Source: Mycolicibacterium gilvum (lineage in GTDB: Bacteria; Actinomycetota; Actinomycetes; Mycobacteriales; Mycobacteriaceae). From it: DNA of 64,000 nt. The stretch covers positions 3,968,001 through 4,032,000 of the forward strand of contig NZ_UGQM01000001.1 in NCBI RefSeq assembly GCF_900454025.1, read 5' to 3'. Made by a program: the position numbers and the translations under genes. Positions 7,865 to 17,288 of this stretch are shown one piece after another (the stretch's first letter is position 1; the number at the start of each line of letters is the position of its first letter). The notes under the pieces were generated by a model, which ran no database searches, was not told the origin of the DNA, and saw only the letters and a list, made by a program, of their open reading frames with translations.

Positions 7865-9547
7865 ATGACGACAGCCAAGACACCCCCCGCCAAACCGGCG
7901 AAGCGCCCCCGCGGCGAAGGCCAGTGGGCGCTGGGCTACCGCGAGCCCCTCAATCCGAACGAACAGTCCAAGAAGGACGACAACCCGCTCAACGTGCGGG
8001 AGCGCATCGAGAACATCTACGCCAAGAACGGCTTCGAGAGCATCGACAAGGGCGACCTGCGCGGACGTTTCCGCTGGTGGGGGCTCTACACACAGCGCAA
8101 GCCCGGGTACGACGGCACCTGGACCGGTGACGAGAACACCGACATGCTCGAAGATGAGTACTTCATGCTGCGGGTCCGCAGCGACGGCGGGGCGCTGACC
8201 GCCGCGGCGCTGCGCACCCTGGGCACCATCTCCACCGAGTTCGCCCGGGACACCGCCGACATCTCGGACCGCCAGAACGTCCAGTACCACTGGATCGACG
8301 TCAAGGACATGCCGGAGATCTGGCGCCGGCTCGACGAGGTCGGCCTGCAGACCACCGAGGCGTGCGGCGACTGCCCGCGCGTGGTGCTGGGTTCGCCGCT
8401 GGCCGGTGAGTCGCTCGACGAGGTGATCGACGGCACGCCCGCGGTCAACGAGATCGTCAAGCGCTACATCGGCAAGAAGGAGTACTCCAACCTGCCGCGC
8501 AAGTTCAAGACCGCGATCTCGGGTCTGCAGGACGTCGTGCACGAGGTCAACGACGTCGCGTTCATCGGCGTCAACCATCCCGAGCACGGTCCCGGCTTCG
8601 ACCTGTGGGTCGGCGGCGGCTTGTCGACCAACCCGATGCTGGGTCAGCGTGTCGGCGCCTGGGTGCCGCTCGACGAGGTGCCCGATGTGTGGGAGGGCGT
8701 GGTCAGCGTCTTCCGCGACTACGGCTACCGGCGCCTGCGCGCCAAGGCCCGGCTGAAGTTCCTGATCAAGGACTGGGGCGTGGAGAAATTCAGGCAGGTT
8801 CTCGAAGAGGAATACCTGAAGCGTCCGCTGATCGACGGACCGGCGCCCGATCCGGTGACCCGGCCGATCGACCACGTCGGCGTGCAGAAGCTCAAGAACG
8901 GCCTCAACGCCGTCGGTGTCGCGCCGATCGCGGGCCGGGTGTCGGGCACCATCCTGACCAAGGTGGCCGACCTCGCCGAGGCTGCGGGCAGCGACCGGAT
9001 CAGGTTCACGCCGTACCAGAAGCTGATCGTGCTCGACGTCCCCGACGACAAACTCGACGAGCTGCGCGCCGGCCTGGACGCGCTGGGTCTGCCGTCCACC
9101 CCGTCGCACTGGCGGCGCAACCTGATGGCCTGCACCGGCATCGAGTTCTGCAAGCTGAGCTTCGCCGAGACCCGCAGCCGCTCGCAGGTGCTGGTCCCCG
9201 AGCTGGAGAAGCGCCTGGAGGACATCAACGCCCAGCTCGACGTGCCGGTCACGATCAACATCAACGGCTGCCCGAACTCGTGCGCGCGCATCCAGGTCGC
9301 CGACATCGGCTTCAAGGGCCAGATGGTCGACGATGGCGACGGCCCCGAAGAGGGGTTCCAGGTTCACCTGGGCGGGAGCCTGGGTCTCGACAGCGGTTTC
9401 GGCCGCAAGCTCCGTCAGCACAAGGTGGTCGCCACCGAGCTCGGCGACTACATCGAGCGGGTTGTCCGCAACTTCGTGAAACAACGCGAGCAGGGTGAGC
9501 GTTTCGCTACGTGGGCGTTGCGAGCCGACGACGCGGACTTGAGGTAG
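7865..9547 (+). CDS. sirA: Ferredoxin-dependent assimilatory sulfite reductase
   Basis: This 560-aa siroheme/[4Fe-4S] enzyme reduces sulfite to sulfide with six electrons from ferredoxin. It is closely similar to M. tuberculosis Rv2391 (NirA/SirA). The sequence shows two ferritin-like nitrite/sulfite reductase half-domains, the cluster/siroheme ligands CTGIEFC (CX5C) and CPNSC (CX3C), the basic RRLRAKARLKFLIKDWG segment, and Tyr75 (GLYTQ) plus the Cys in TTEACGDCPR that correspond to the covalent Tyr-Cys pair next to siroheme in the M. tuberculosis enzyme. It is the first gene of a tight operon with cysH (2 nt gap) and a sirohydrochlorin chelatase-like gene that can supply siroheme. The polycysteine leader upstream ties it to cysteine supply. 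Confidence 0.95.
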   Translation: MTTAKTPPAKPAKRPRGEGQWALGYREPLNPNEQSKKDDNPLNVRERIENIYAKNGFESIDKGDLRGRFRWWGLYTQRKPGYDGTWTGDENTDMLEDEYFMLRVRSDGGALTAAALRTLGTISTEFARDTADISDRQNVQYHWIDVKDMPEIWRRLDEVGLQTTEACGDCPRVVLGSPLAGESLDEVIDGTPAVNEIVKRYIGKKEYSNLPRKFKTAISGLQDVVHEVNDVAFIGVNHPEHGPGFDLWVGGGLSTNPMLGQRVGAWVPLDEVPDVWEGVVSVFRDYGYRRLRAKARLKFLIKDWGVEKFRQVLEEEYLKRPLIDGPAPDPVTRPIDHVGVQKLKNGLNAVGVAPIAGRVSGTILTKVADLAEAAGSDRIRFTPYQKLIVLDVPDDKLDELRAGLDALGLPSTPSHWRRNLMACTGIEFCKLSFAETRSRSQVLVPELEKRLEDINAQLDVPVTININGCPNSCARIQVADIGFKGQMVDDGDGPEEGFQVHLGGSLGLDSGFGRKLRQHKVVATELGDYIERVVRNFVKQREQGERFATWALRADDADLR

Positions 9548-9549
9548 AT

Positions 9550-10272
9550 ATGACGGACACCATGACCGAAACGGCACTGCAGGAGCTGGCCGAGCGCGGA
9601 GCTGCCGAGCTGGGTGAGCATGCGACGGCGCAGGATCTGCTGCGCTGGACCGACGAGAACTTCGGCCCCGCCAGCGGACGGGGGAACTACATCGTCGCGT
9701 CCAACATGCAGGACGCCGTGTTGGTCGATCTGGCGGCGAAGGTCCGTCCGGGCGTGGACGTGTTGTTCCTCGACACCGGCTACCACTTCGTCGAGACGAT
9801 CGGCACCCGCGATGCCGTCGAGGCGGTCTACGACGTCAACGTCGTCAACGTCCGCCCCGAGCATTCGGTGACCGAGCAGGACGCGATGCTGGGGCGCAAC
9901 CTGTTCGAGCGCAACGCCAACGAGTGCTGCCGGCTGCGCAAGGTGGTGCCGTTGTCCAAGGCGCTCAGCGGCTATTCCGCCTGGGTCACCGGGATCCGTC
10001 GCGTGGAGGCGCCGACGCGCGCCAACGCCCCACTGATCAGCTGGGACAAGGCGTTCGGGCTGGTGAAGATCAACCCGCTGGCGGCGTGGAGCGACGACGA
10101 CATGCAGGACTACATCGACGCCAACGGCATCCTGGTCAATCCGCTTGTCGACGAGGGATATCCGTCGATCGGATGTGCCCCCTGCACCCACAAGCCCGTC
10201 GAGGGCGCCGATCCGCGCAGTGGCCGCTGGCTCGGCCAGTCCAAGACGGAGTGCGGGCTGCACGCCTCGTGA
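9550..10272 (+). CDS. cysH: Adenylyl-sulfate (APS) reductase
   Basis: This 240-aa thioredoxin-dependent reductase converts APS to sulfite and AMP. The N-terminal part has the PP-loop-like nucleotide region (NYIVASNMQDAVL, LFLDTGYHF). The [4Fe-4S] ligands are the NECCRL pair and the later GCAPC pair, the signature of bacterial APS rather than PAPS reductases. The catalytic cysteine is in the C-terminal KTECGLH. It begins 2 nt after sirA, and its stop overlaps the next start (GTGA), so the three genes form one translationally coupled operon that carries APS to sulfide and supplies the siroheme metal-insertion step. It is orthologous by order and motif to Rv2392. Confidence 0.95.
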   Translation: MTDTMTETALQELAERGAAELGEHATAQDLLRWTDENFGPASGRGNYIVASNMQDAVLVDLAAKVRPGVDVLFLDTGYHFVETIGTRDAVEAVYDVNVVNVRPEHSVTEQDAMLGRNLFERNANECCRLRKVVPLSKALSGYSAWVTGIRRVEAPTRANAPLISWDKAFGLVKINPLAAWSDDDMQDYIDANGILVNPLVDEGYPSIGCAPCTHKPVEGADPRSGRWLGQSKTECGLHAS

Positions 10273-10973
10273 CGCTCATCCTGACCGCGCACGGCAGCGC
10301 CGACCCCCGGTCGGCGGCGACGGCGCGTTCCATCGTCGAGTGCATCCGGCGCCTGCGGCCCGGCTTGGATGCGCGAATCGCGTTCTGCGAGCAGAACTCT
10401 CCGAATCTGCGTGACGTCCTGGCCGACCTGCCCGGCCGCCACGGTGTCGTCGTGCCGCTGCTGCTGGCCGACGCGTATCACGCCCGCGTCGACATCCCCC
10501 AGATGATCGCCGACTCCGGCGCCGACGTCCGGCAGGCCGCTGTGCTCGGTGAGGACGAACGGCTGATCCACGTTCTCCGGCAGCGGCTCGAACATGCCGG
10601 GGTGTCCCGGCTCGACGCCCGGGTCGGGATCCTGGTGACGGCCGTCGGGTCGTCGCGTGCGGCCGCCAACGCGAACACCGAGGCCGTCGCCCGGGAACTG
10701 ACGTTGACCACGCGGTGGGCGGCGACGACCGCATTCGCCACAGGTCCGCAGCCCTCGCTGACCGACGCGGCCGCGCACCTGCGCGCGCTGGGCGCCTCAC
10801 GACTGGTCATCGCGCCGTGGTTCCTCGCGCACGGCCGGATCACCGACCGGGTGGCCGCGTTCGCCCGCGCGCACGACATCCCGATGTCCGCGCCGCTCGG
10901 GGCGCACCGCCAGGTGGCCGAGACGGTGCTCGACCGCTTCGACGCCGCGCTCGTGCACCGGGCGGCCGCCTAG
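10269..10973 (+). CDS. Sirohydrochlorin chelatase (CbiX/SirB family)
   Basis: The 234-aa protein begins LILTAHGSADPRS, the HGS metal-binding motif of CbiX/SirB-type class II chelatases, and has a duplicated half (GILVTAVGSSR, then RLVIAPWFLAHGRITDRV with a second HG). These enzymes insert Fe(II) or Co(II) into sirohydrochlorin. Next to sulfite reductase the likely role is making siroheme for SirA. It starts with GTG overlapping the cysH stop. It is equivalent to Rv2393 by position. The metal cannot be decided from the sequence, although context favours iron. Confidence 0.88.
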   Translation: MTLILTAHGSADPRSAATARSIVECIRRLRPGLDARIAFCEQNSPNLRDVLADLPGRHGVVVPLLLADAYHARVDIPQMIADSGADVRQAAVLGEDERLIHVLRQRLEHAGVSRLDARVGILVTAVGSSRAAANANTEAVARELTLTTRWAATTAFATGPQPSLTDAAAHLRALGASRLVIAPWFLAHGRITDRVAAFARAHDIPMSAPLGAHRQVAETVLDRFDAALVHRAAA

Positions 10974-11046
10974 AATCGGTAGATTGGTCGCAAACGCACC
11001 TCACGAGCTAGGACTTGATGCAACCTCATAGACCCGGGGCGGTCGC

Positions 11047-12414
11047 ATGCTGACCGCCCTTCTCGGGATTCTCGCCGGCTTTGTCGTCGTACTCCTCATC
11101 ACCGCCCTGACCGGTTATTTCGTCGCGCAGGAATTCGCCTACATGGCCGTGGACCGCTCCCGGCTCAAGGCCCGCGCCGAAGCCGGTGACGCCGCGGCCG
11201 CTCGCGCGCTGACCGTCACCCGCCGCACGTCGTTCATGCTCTCGGGCGCCCAGCTCGGGATCACCGTGACCGGGCTGCTCGTCGGTTACGTCGCCGAACC
11301 GTTGATCGGGCAGGGGCTCGAAACCCTCCTCGGGGGCACCGGCATACCCACCGCGGTGGCCATCGGCATCGGCGGTGTCGTCGCCATCGGATTCTCGACG
11401 ATCGTGCAGATGCTGTTCGGCGAGCTGTTCCCGAAGAACCTCGCGATCGCCCGGCCCGAACCGCTCGCCCGGTGGCTGGCGAGGTCCACCACGGTGTACC
11501 TGAAGCTCTTCGGATGGCTCATCTGGCTGTTCGACCAGTCGTCGAATCTGCTTCTGCGCGCGCTGCGCATCGAGCCGGTCCACGACGTCGAGCACTCGGC
11601 CACCCCGCGCGACCTCGAGCACATCGTCGCGGCCTCCCGCGAGGCCGGCGAGATCCCGCGCGAGCTGTCGGCGCTGCTCGACAGGATTCTCGACTTCCCC
11701 ACCAGCACAGCCGAACACGCGATGATCCCGCGATCCCGGGTCGACGCGATCCCCGCCGACGAGCCGGTGGCCGCGGTTCTGAGCCGGATGGCCAGCGGCC
11801 ACACCCGCTACCCGGTCACCGGATCCCATCCCGACGACGTCGTCGGTGTCATCCATCTGCACGACCTGCTCGGCGACACCCGCACCGCCGACCTCGCCGG
11901 TGACCGCTGCCGGCCGGCGGTGATCGTGCCGGAGACCTTGCCGCTGCCCAACGTGGTCCGCGAACTCGAGCGCGGCGACGACGAGATGGCGGTCGTCATC
12001 GACGAATACGGCGGTTTCGCCGGCATCGTCACCATCGAGGACCTCGCCGAGGAACTGGTCGGCGAGATCGACGACGAGCACGACACCGACACCGAGGCCG
12101 ACGTCGTCGCCGACGGGGACGGCTGGCTGCTCGCCGGCGACCTCCCGCTCGACGAGGCCGAGCGCACCCTCGACCTGACCCTGCCGCCCGGTGACTACGA
12201 GACCGTCGCCGGGATGGTGATCGCGCATGCCGTCGGGTTGCCCGCAGTGGGCGACGAGGTCGTCATCGACCTCCCCGGAGACCCCGCCGACCTGGTCAAC
12301 GAGGGCACGCCGCCGATCCGACGACTGGTGGTCGAGGTCCGTTCGATCGAGCGGCGGGTTCCGGCAACGGTTTTCGTGACCGAACGTATCGACGAGGAGG
12401 ATGGCGATGAGTAG
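11047..12414 (+). CDS. CNNM/CorC-family membrane protein with CBS pair and transporter-associated domain
   Basis: The 455-aa protein has an N-terminal DUF21 membrane domain: a hydrophobic helix at residues 5-27, further helices around 65-82 and 100-125 (VAIGIGGVVAIGFSTIVQMLFGELFPKNLAIA, read in part), and the conserved LFGELFPKN motif. A cytosolic CBS pair (ARYPVTG-like and MAVVIDEYGGFAGIVTIEDLAEELVGEI) and a CorC_HlyC domain (DGWLLAGDLPLDEAERTL) follow. Family members are divalent-cation or polyamine exporters or their regulators. It overlaps the following paralogue by 8 bp with a shared GAGGAGG ribosome site, forming a pair like Rv1842c-Rv1841c. In M. tuberculosis that pair lies elsewhere, so its place beside the sulfur genes is a rearrangement. 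Confidence 0.85.
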   Translation: MLTALLGILAGFVVVLLITALTGYFVAQEFAYMAVDRSRLKARAEAGDAAAARALTVTRRTSFMLSGAQLGITVTGLLVGYVAEPLIGQGLETLLGGTGIPTAVAIGIGGVVAIGFSTIVQMLFGELFPKNLAIARPEPLARWLARSTTVYLKLFGWLIWLFDQSSNLLLRALRIEPVHDVEHSATPRDLEHIVAASREAGEIPRELSALLDRILDFPTSTAEHAMIPRSRVDAIPADEPVAAVLSRMASGHTRYPVTGSHPDDVVGVIHLHDLLGDTRTADLAGDRCRPAVIVPETLPLPNVVRELERGDDEMAVVIDEYGGFAGIVTIEDLAEELVGEIDDEHDTDTEADVVADGDGWLLAGDLPLDEAERTLDLTLPPGDYETVAGMVIAHAVGLPAVGDEVVIDLPGDPADLVNEGTPPIRRLVVEVRSIERRVPATVFVTERIDEEDGDE

Positions 12415-13405
12415 CCCGTGGGTGATCGCCGGGATCACCGCAGGTCTCATCGGGTTGAGCGCGTTCTTCGTCGCGGTGGAGTTCGCGCTGATCGCCGCGC
12501 GGCGCAACAGGCTCGAGGACGCGGCCGCCACCAGCGCGGCCGCGCGGGCGGCGCTGCGCAGCGCGGGTGAGCTCTCGCTGCTGCTCGCCGGCGCCCAGCT
12601 CGGTATCACCGCCTGCACGCTGCTCCTCGGCGCGATCACCAAACCCGCTGTGCACCACGCGATCACACCGGCGATCGGCGATCTCGGCGCACCGGGATGG
12701 GTGGCCGACGTCGGCGGCTTCGTACTGGCCCTGCTGATCGTGACGTTCCTGCATCTGGTGATCGGCGAGATGGCGCCCAAGTCGTGGGCGATCGCCCATC
12801 CGGAACGGTCGGCCACGCTGCTGGCACTGCCGATGCGGGGCTTCATGTTCCTGACCCGCCCGATGCTGCGCGCGCTGAATCGCGCCGCGAACTGGTGCCT
12901 GCGCCGCGTCGGGGTCACACCCGTCGACGAGCTGGCCGACAGCCAGGATCCCGACGCGCTGCGCCAGCTGGTCGAGCATTCGGCCACGGTCGGCACACTC
13001 GACGAGCGCTATCACGCCAACCTGGCCAGCGCGCTGGAACTCGAAGCGCTCACCGTCGGTCAGGTGGCACGCCACGACGCCCGCTACAGCGACGTCCCCG
13101 TCGACGCGACGCCCGCGCAGATTCAGGAGACGGCCAGGGCGACGGGGCATCTGCGCCTGCTGGTTCGTGACGGCGGCGCGACCGTGGGTGTGGTGCACGT
13201 CCGCGACTGCCTGACCGGCGACGCGACCGCGCGCGAGTTGATGCGGCCGGTGTTGACGATGCCCGACAGCACCCCGGTCTACGAGGCGCTGCAGCTCATG
13301 CGGCAGACCCGCACTCACCTGGTCGTGGTGGACGGCCCCTCGGGCCCGGGCCTGCTGACCCTGACCGACCTGATGTACCGCCTGCTTCCGACCGAGGCGG
13401 CCTGA
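12407..13405 (+). CDS. CNNM/CorC-family membrane protein (second of pair)
   Basis: The 332-aa DUF21/CBS protein has helices at about 5-27, 55-80, 95-122 and 130-150, the conserved FLHLVIGEMAPKSWAIA motif, and a CBS pair (VARHDARYSDVPVDATP and LVVVDGPSGPGLLTLTDLMYRLL). It lacks the C-terminal CorC_HlyC domain of its upstream partner, so the two may form a heteromer with one regulatory domain. ATG 12407 is chosen over ATG 12401 because GAGGAGG at 12394-12400 sits 6 nt before it; the 12401 start would have no spacing. The start lies inside the upstream gene, indicating coupling. Substrate is unknown; divalent cation or polyamine export is the family expectation. Confidence 0.82.
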   Translation: MSSPWVIAGITAGLIGLSAFFVAVEFALIAARRNRLEDAAATSAAARAALRSAGELSLLLAGAQLGITACTLLLGAITKPAVHHAITPAIGDLGAPGWVADVGGFVLALLIVTFLHLVIGEMAPKSWAIAHPERSATLLALPMRGFMFLTRPMLRALNRAANWCLRRVGVTPVDELADSQDPDALRQLVEHSATVGTLDERYHANLASALELEALTVGQVARHDARYSDVPVDATPAQIQETARATGHLRLLVRDGGATVGVVHVRDCLTGDATARELMRPVLTMPDSTPVYEALQLMRQTRTHLVVVDGPSGPGLLTLTDLMYRLLPTEAA

Positions 13406-13423
13406 CTCAGGACGCGGTGACAC

Positions 13424-14458
13424 TCACGGGACGGCGACCGGATCGTCGGTCGGCAGCGAAGGCACCCTCGTCGCGCGCACGTAGACGGTGTCGCCCTCCC
13501 TGAGACCCAGCGCCTCGGCGTCGCCCCGGGTGATCTGCGCGGTGAACGGCGTGTGCGTCGCGGCGTTGAGCAGTTCCACCCGGACCTCGAAACCGAGCAT
13601 CACGATGCGCTCGATGACCGCGCGGGTGACGCCGGTCGACTGGATCGAGTTGTCGGTCGTCGCGATCGCCATATCGGGGTTCCGGCCGACGCGGATGTCG
13701 TGCGGGCGCACCAGAACTCCGTTGAGCGAGGACACCGCGCCGAGGAACGACATCACGAACGCGTTCGCCGGCGCGTCGTACACCTCGCTGGGCGACCCGA
13801 CCTGTTCGATGCGGCCCTTGTTCAGCACGGCGATCCGGTCGGAGATGTCGAGCGCCTCGGACTGGTCGTGGGTGACGAGCACCGTCGTCACGTGCACCTC
13901 TTCGTGCAGACGCCGCAGCCACGCCCGCAGGTCTTCGCGGACCTTCGCGTCGAGGGCGCCGAACGGCTCGTCGAGCAGCAGCACCTCCGGATCGACGGCC
14001 AGCGCGCGCGCCAGCGCCATCCGCTGGCGCTGCCCGCCGGAGAGCTGGTTGGGGTAGCGGCCCTGGAAGCCCGCCAGACCCACGACCTCCAGCAGGTTGT
14101 CGACCTTCTCCTTGATCTCGGCCCTGGGCTTCTTGCGGATCTTGAGGCCGAACGCGACGTTGTCGCGCACCGTCAGGTGCTTGAACGCCGCATAGTGCTG
14201 GAACACGAACCCGATGCCCCGCCGCTGCGGCGGCACGTTCGTCACGTCGCGGCCGTTGATGATCACGGTGCCGGTGTCGGGATCGTCGAGCCCCGCGATC
14301 GCGCGCAGCAGCGTCGACTTCCCCGATCCACTCGGACCGAGCAGCGACGTCAGAGAACCCTTGGGCACCGTGAAGTCGACGTCGTCCAGCGCCGCGAAGT
14401 CGCCGAAACGCTTGTTGGCGCCCTTGACCTCGATGGCCAGTTCGCTCGTGGCAGACAT
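13424..14458 (-). CDS. cysA: Sulfate/thiosulfate ABC transporter ATP-binding protein
   Basis: This 344-aa ATPase energises sulfate uptake. Walker [10 protein letters not shown] at about 41-49, Q-loop FVFQHYAAF, signature LSGGQRQR, Walker B VLLLDEP and H-loop VTHDQ are all present. The C-terminal TOBE-like regulatory region (VRPHDIRVG onward) is typical of CysA. It is last in the subI-cysT-cysW-cysA operon. A strong GGGGAGAG ribosome site lies just before the ATG, 14 nt after cysW. It ends convergently, 18 bp from the CNNM gene. Confidence 0.95.
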   Translation of the reverse strand: MSATSELAIEVKGANKRFGDFAALDDVDFTVPKGSLTSLLGPSGSGKSTLLRAIAGLDDPDTGTVIINGRDVTNVPPQRRGIGFVFQHYAAFKHLTVRDNVAFGLKIRKKPRAEIKEKVDNLLEVVGLAGFQGRYPNQLSGGQRQRMALARALAVDPEVLLLDEPFGALDAKVREDLRAWLRRLHEEVHVTTVLVTHDQSEALDISDRIAVLNKGRIEQVGSPSEVYDAPANAFVMSFLGAVSSLNGVLVRPHDIRVGRNPDMAIATTDNSIQSTGVTRAVIERIVMLGFEVRVELLNAATHTPFTAQITRGDAEALGLREGDTVYVRATRVPSLPTDDPVAVP

Positions 14459-14472
14459 GGGCTCTCCCCTGC

Positions 14473-15291
14473 TCAATCGTCGGTCCGGGTGCGTGTGCGC
14501 TGGGCGTCGAACACGATCTGGGCGATGAGCACCGTCACCGCCACGGCCATCAGCACGGTCGAGATGGTGTAGGCGCCGTAGTCGTCTCCACGGGTGTAGC
14601 GGTCGTGCACCAGCAGCGTCATGGTCTGGGACTGCCCCGGCAGGTTCGACGACACCACGAGCACGGCGCCGAACTCTCCGAGTGTGCGCGCGACGGTGAG
14701 CACCACACCGTAGGTCAGGCCCCACCGGATCGACGGCAGGGTCACGCGCCAGAACGTCTGCCACGCGTTGGCCCCCAGGGTCGCCGACGCCTCCTCCTGG
14801 TCGGTGCCGATCTCGTGCAGCACCGGTTCGACTTCGCGGATCACGAACGGCAACGTCACGAAGATGCTGGCCAGCACGATGCCCGGGAACCCGAAGATGA
14901 CCGTCACCCCGAAGTCGTTCTGCACGAAGCCGAACAGCCCGGCGGTCCCCCACAGCGCGATCAGCGCCACACCGACCACCACCGGTGACACCGCGAACGG
15001 GAGGTCGATCGCGGCCTGCAGGGCGTTCTTGCCGCGGAACCGCCTGCGCGCCAGCACCAGCGCCGTGGACACACCGAACACCACGTTGAGCGGCACGACG
15101 ATGGCGACGACGAGAAGCGACAACGACAGCGCGGACTGGGCCGCCGGCGTGGTGATGGATGCCCAGAAGGCGCCCAGCCCCGGAGCGAACGTCTGCCACA
15201 GGATCGCGCCCAGAGGGACGATGAGCAGCGCGATCACATAGAAGAGCGCGACGATCCGCAGGATCAGCCGGGTGCGCAGCGACAGGATCAT
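14473..15291 (-). CDS. cysW: Sulfate ABC transporter permease CysW
   Basis: This 272-aa inner-membrane permease shows about six hydrophobic helices (residues 10-33, 60-82, 100-120, 132-150, 190-212, 240-262) and the EAA-loop segment [21 protein letters not shown] that contacts the ATPase, plus the [17 protein letters not shown] motif (read here as [13 protein letters not shown]). It pairs with CysT to form the channel for sulfate or thiosulfate. It starts 10 nt after cysT and precedes cysA. A near-cognate upstream frame gives only a four-codon peptide, so ATG 15291 is used. Confidence 0.93.
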   Translation of the reverse strand: MILSLRTRLILRIVALFYVIALLIVPLGAILWQTFAPGLGAFWASITTPAAQSALSLSLLVVAIVVPLNVVFGVSTALVLARRRFRGKNALQAAIDLPFAVSPVVVGVALIALWGTAGLFGFVQNDFGVTVIFGFPGIVLASIFVTLPFVIREVEPVLHEIGTDQEEASATLGANAWQTFWRVTLPSIRWGLTYGVVLTVARTLGEFGAVLVVSSNLPGQSQTMTLLVHDRYTRGDDYGAYTISTVLMAVAVTVLIAQIVFDAQRTRTRTDD

Positions 15292-15301
15292 TTCGCGCTC
15301 A

Positions 15302-16132
15302 TCACGCTGTCGCCTCCCGCTTGGCCGCCCTGGCCCCGAAGTACCGCAGCACGAACAGCACGGCGAACGAGATCATCAGCAGCACAATCGAAATAGCGGC
15401 CGCACCGGCCGGGTCGTCGTTCTCGATGAGCGTCCTGATCCACTGCGAGGACACCTCGGTCTCCCCCGGGATCGCGCCGCCGATCAACACGATCGATCCG
15501 AATTCGCCGATGGCCCTGGAGAACGCGAGGCCGGCACCCGAGAGCAGTGACGGCGCCAGCGCCGGCAGGATCACCGAGAAGAAGATCGTCGCGTTGTTGG
15601 CGCCGAGCGACGCGGCCGCCTCCTCGACCTCCCTGTCGAGTTCCAGCAGCACCGGCTGCACGGCGCGGACGACGAACGGCAGCGTCACGAACGCCAACGC
15701 GACCCCGACGCCCCACGCGGTGTGCTGGATGTGGATCCCCACCGGGCTGGACGGTCCGTAGAGCGCGAGCAGCACCAAGCTGGCCACGATCGTGGGCAGC
15801 GCGAACGGCAGGTCGATGATCGCGTCGAGGATCCGCTTGCCGGGGAACTCGTCGCGCACCAGCACCCACGCGATCAGCAGGCCGAACACCAGGTTCACCA
15901 GCGTCACGATGATCGAGATCGTCAACGTGACCTTGAAGGACGCGATGGCCGACGGCGAGGTCACCGCCGACACGAACGCGTCCCAGCCGCCTTTGGCGGC
16001 GATCCACACGATCGCCGCCAGCGGCAGCAGCACGATCACCGACAGCCACATCACCGCGACGCCCACCTGCAGCGAGGCGCCACCCGGCCGGCGTGAGAGC
16101 GCCGGATTCGGAGCGGCCACCGGAGAGGTCAT
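15302..16132 (-). CDS. cysT: Sulfate ABC transporter permease CysT
   Basis: The 276-aa permease has six predicted helices (about 28-50, 72-95, 105-130, 140-160, 200-222, 246-268), the EAA loop EEAAASLGANNATIFFSVILP and the IGEFGSIVLIGGAIPG motif of sulfate permeases. ATG 16132 overlaps the subI stop (ATGA), showing translational coupling. A longer upstream reading in the same frame translates the shadow of subI and was rejected. It acts with CysW, CysA and the SubI lipoprotein. Confidence 0.93.
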   Translation of the reverse strand: MTSPVAAPNPALSRRPGGASLQVGVAVMWLSVIVLLPLAAIVWIAAKGGWDAFVSAVTSPSAIASFKVTLTISIIVTLVNLVFGLLIAWVLVRDEFPGKRILDAIIDLPFALPTIVASLVLLALYGPSSPVGIHIQHTAWGVGVALAFVTLPFVVRAVQPVLLELDREVEEAAASLGANNATIFFSVILPALAPSLLSGAGLAFSRAIGEFGSIVLIGGAIPGETEVSSQWIRTLIENDDPAGAAAISIVLLMISFAVLFVLRYFGARAAKREATA

Positions 16133-17166
16133 CCAGTGGCCTGCTTGTAGATCTTGGTGATGGTCCCGTTGTCCTTGTCGAACAGCTGGGTGTCGACGTT
16201 CTTCCAGCCACCCAGGTCGTCGATGGTCCACAACTTCTCGGGCGCCGGGAACTTGTCGGCGAACTCGGCCTGCACGGCCGGGTCCACCGGCCGGAATCCG
16301 GCCTCGGCCCACAGCTTCTGACCTTCCGGGGTGAACTGGAAGTCGACGAAGGCCTGCGCCTTGTCCAGGTGCCGGCTGGTGTTGACCACCGCGGTCGGGT
16401 TCTCGATCTTGAAGGTCTGCGCGGGATTGACGTGCTCGAGGTCGAAGTTCAGCGCCTCGTTCTCGTAGGCGAGCAGCACATCGCCACTGCCCTGCCGGAA
16501 CACGTCGGTGGCCTCACGGCCCGAGCCGGGACGCAGCTTCACGTGCTCGGTGACGAGCTTGTTGACGAACTCGATGCCGGCCTCGGGGTTCTGCCCACCG
16601 TTGCTGGCATAGGCGTACGGCGCCAACAGGTTCCATTTGGCGGCGCCCGAACTCAGCGGGCTCGGCGTGATGACCTCGATGCCGGGCTGCAGCAGATCGT
16701 CCCAGGTGCGGATGTTCTTCGGGTTTCCGGGGCGCACCGCGAACGTGACGATCGAACCGAACGCGATGCCCTTGTTGGGCCCGGCGTTCCAGTTCTCGTC
16801 GACCTTTCCGGCCTTGACCAGGCGGGTGATGTCGGGCTCGACCGAGAAGTTGACGACGTCGGCCGGCTTGCCCGACTCGACGCTGCGCGACTGGTCACCG
16901 GAGGCGCCGTAGGACGCGGTGACCTCCACACCCTCACCCTCCTCCGTGGCCGAGAACGCGGGCGCAGCCTTCGACCAGCCCGGCTCGGGCACCGCGAACG
17001 CGACCAGGGTCAGCGTCGTCTCCGCGCTGCCGCTGCCACCACTGTCACCCGCCACGTCGCTGGCACCGCCACCGCACGCGGCGAGCAGGGTCGTCGTGAC
17101 CGCGAGCGCCGCGGCGGTACGCCGGCGCGGCGGCGATTTCAGGAGGTTTCGCACGGGGTTCAGCAT
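16129..17166 (-). CDS. subI: Sulfate-binding lipoprotein
   Basis: This 345-aa extracytoplasmic solute-binding protein has a basic N-terminus, a hydrophobic core and the lipobox LLAAC with the acylated cysteine near residue 31, so it is a membrane-anchored lipoprotein. The mature part follows the sulfate-binding fold: AFAVPEPGWSKAAPAF, SYGASGDQSRSVESG (sulfate-contact loop), ADVVNFSVEPDI, and WNLLAPYAYAS. It is first in the subI-cysT-cysW-cysA operon and corresponds to Rv2400c. A polycysteine leader frame lies 122 nt upstream on the same strand, so expression probably responds to cysteine supply. Confidence 0.94.
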   Translation of the reverse strand: MLNPVRNLLKSPPRRRTAAALAVTTTLLAACGGGASDVAGDSGGSGSAETTLTLVAFAVPEPGWSKAAPAFSATEEGEGVEVTASYGASGDQSRSVESGKPADVVNFSVEPDITRLVKAGKVDENWNAGPNKGIAFGSIVTFAVRPGNPKNIRTWDDLLQPGIEVITPSPLSSGAAKWNLLAPYAYASNGGQNPEAGIEFVNKLVTEHVKLRPGSGREATDVFRQGSGDVLLAYENEALNFDLEHVNPAQTFKIENPTAVVNTSRHLDKAQAFVDFQFTPEGQKLWAEAGFRPVDPAVQAEFADKFPAPEKLWTIDDLGGWKNVDTQLFDKDNGTITKIYKQATG

Positions 17167-17288
17167 CGGGGGCCTCTCGACAGGGGTGACGGATTCTTGC
17201 GGGGTGACCCGGTCGCAGAAAGGCAGGTGGAGTCCTGAGGCGGAGCGCCCCAGGCGTCACCGACGCCGAGCCACGAGCGGGCAGGGTG

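Noticed and set aside
14459..15199. Long in-frame extension upstream of cysA
   Set aside because: It is a shadow of cysW; a strong ribosome site directly precedes ATG 14458 and the ABC domain begins there.
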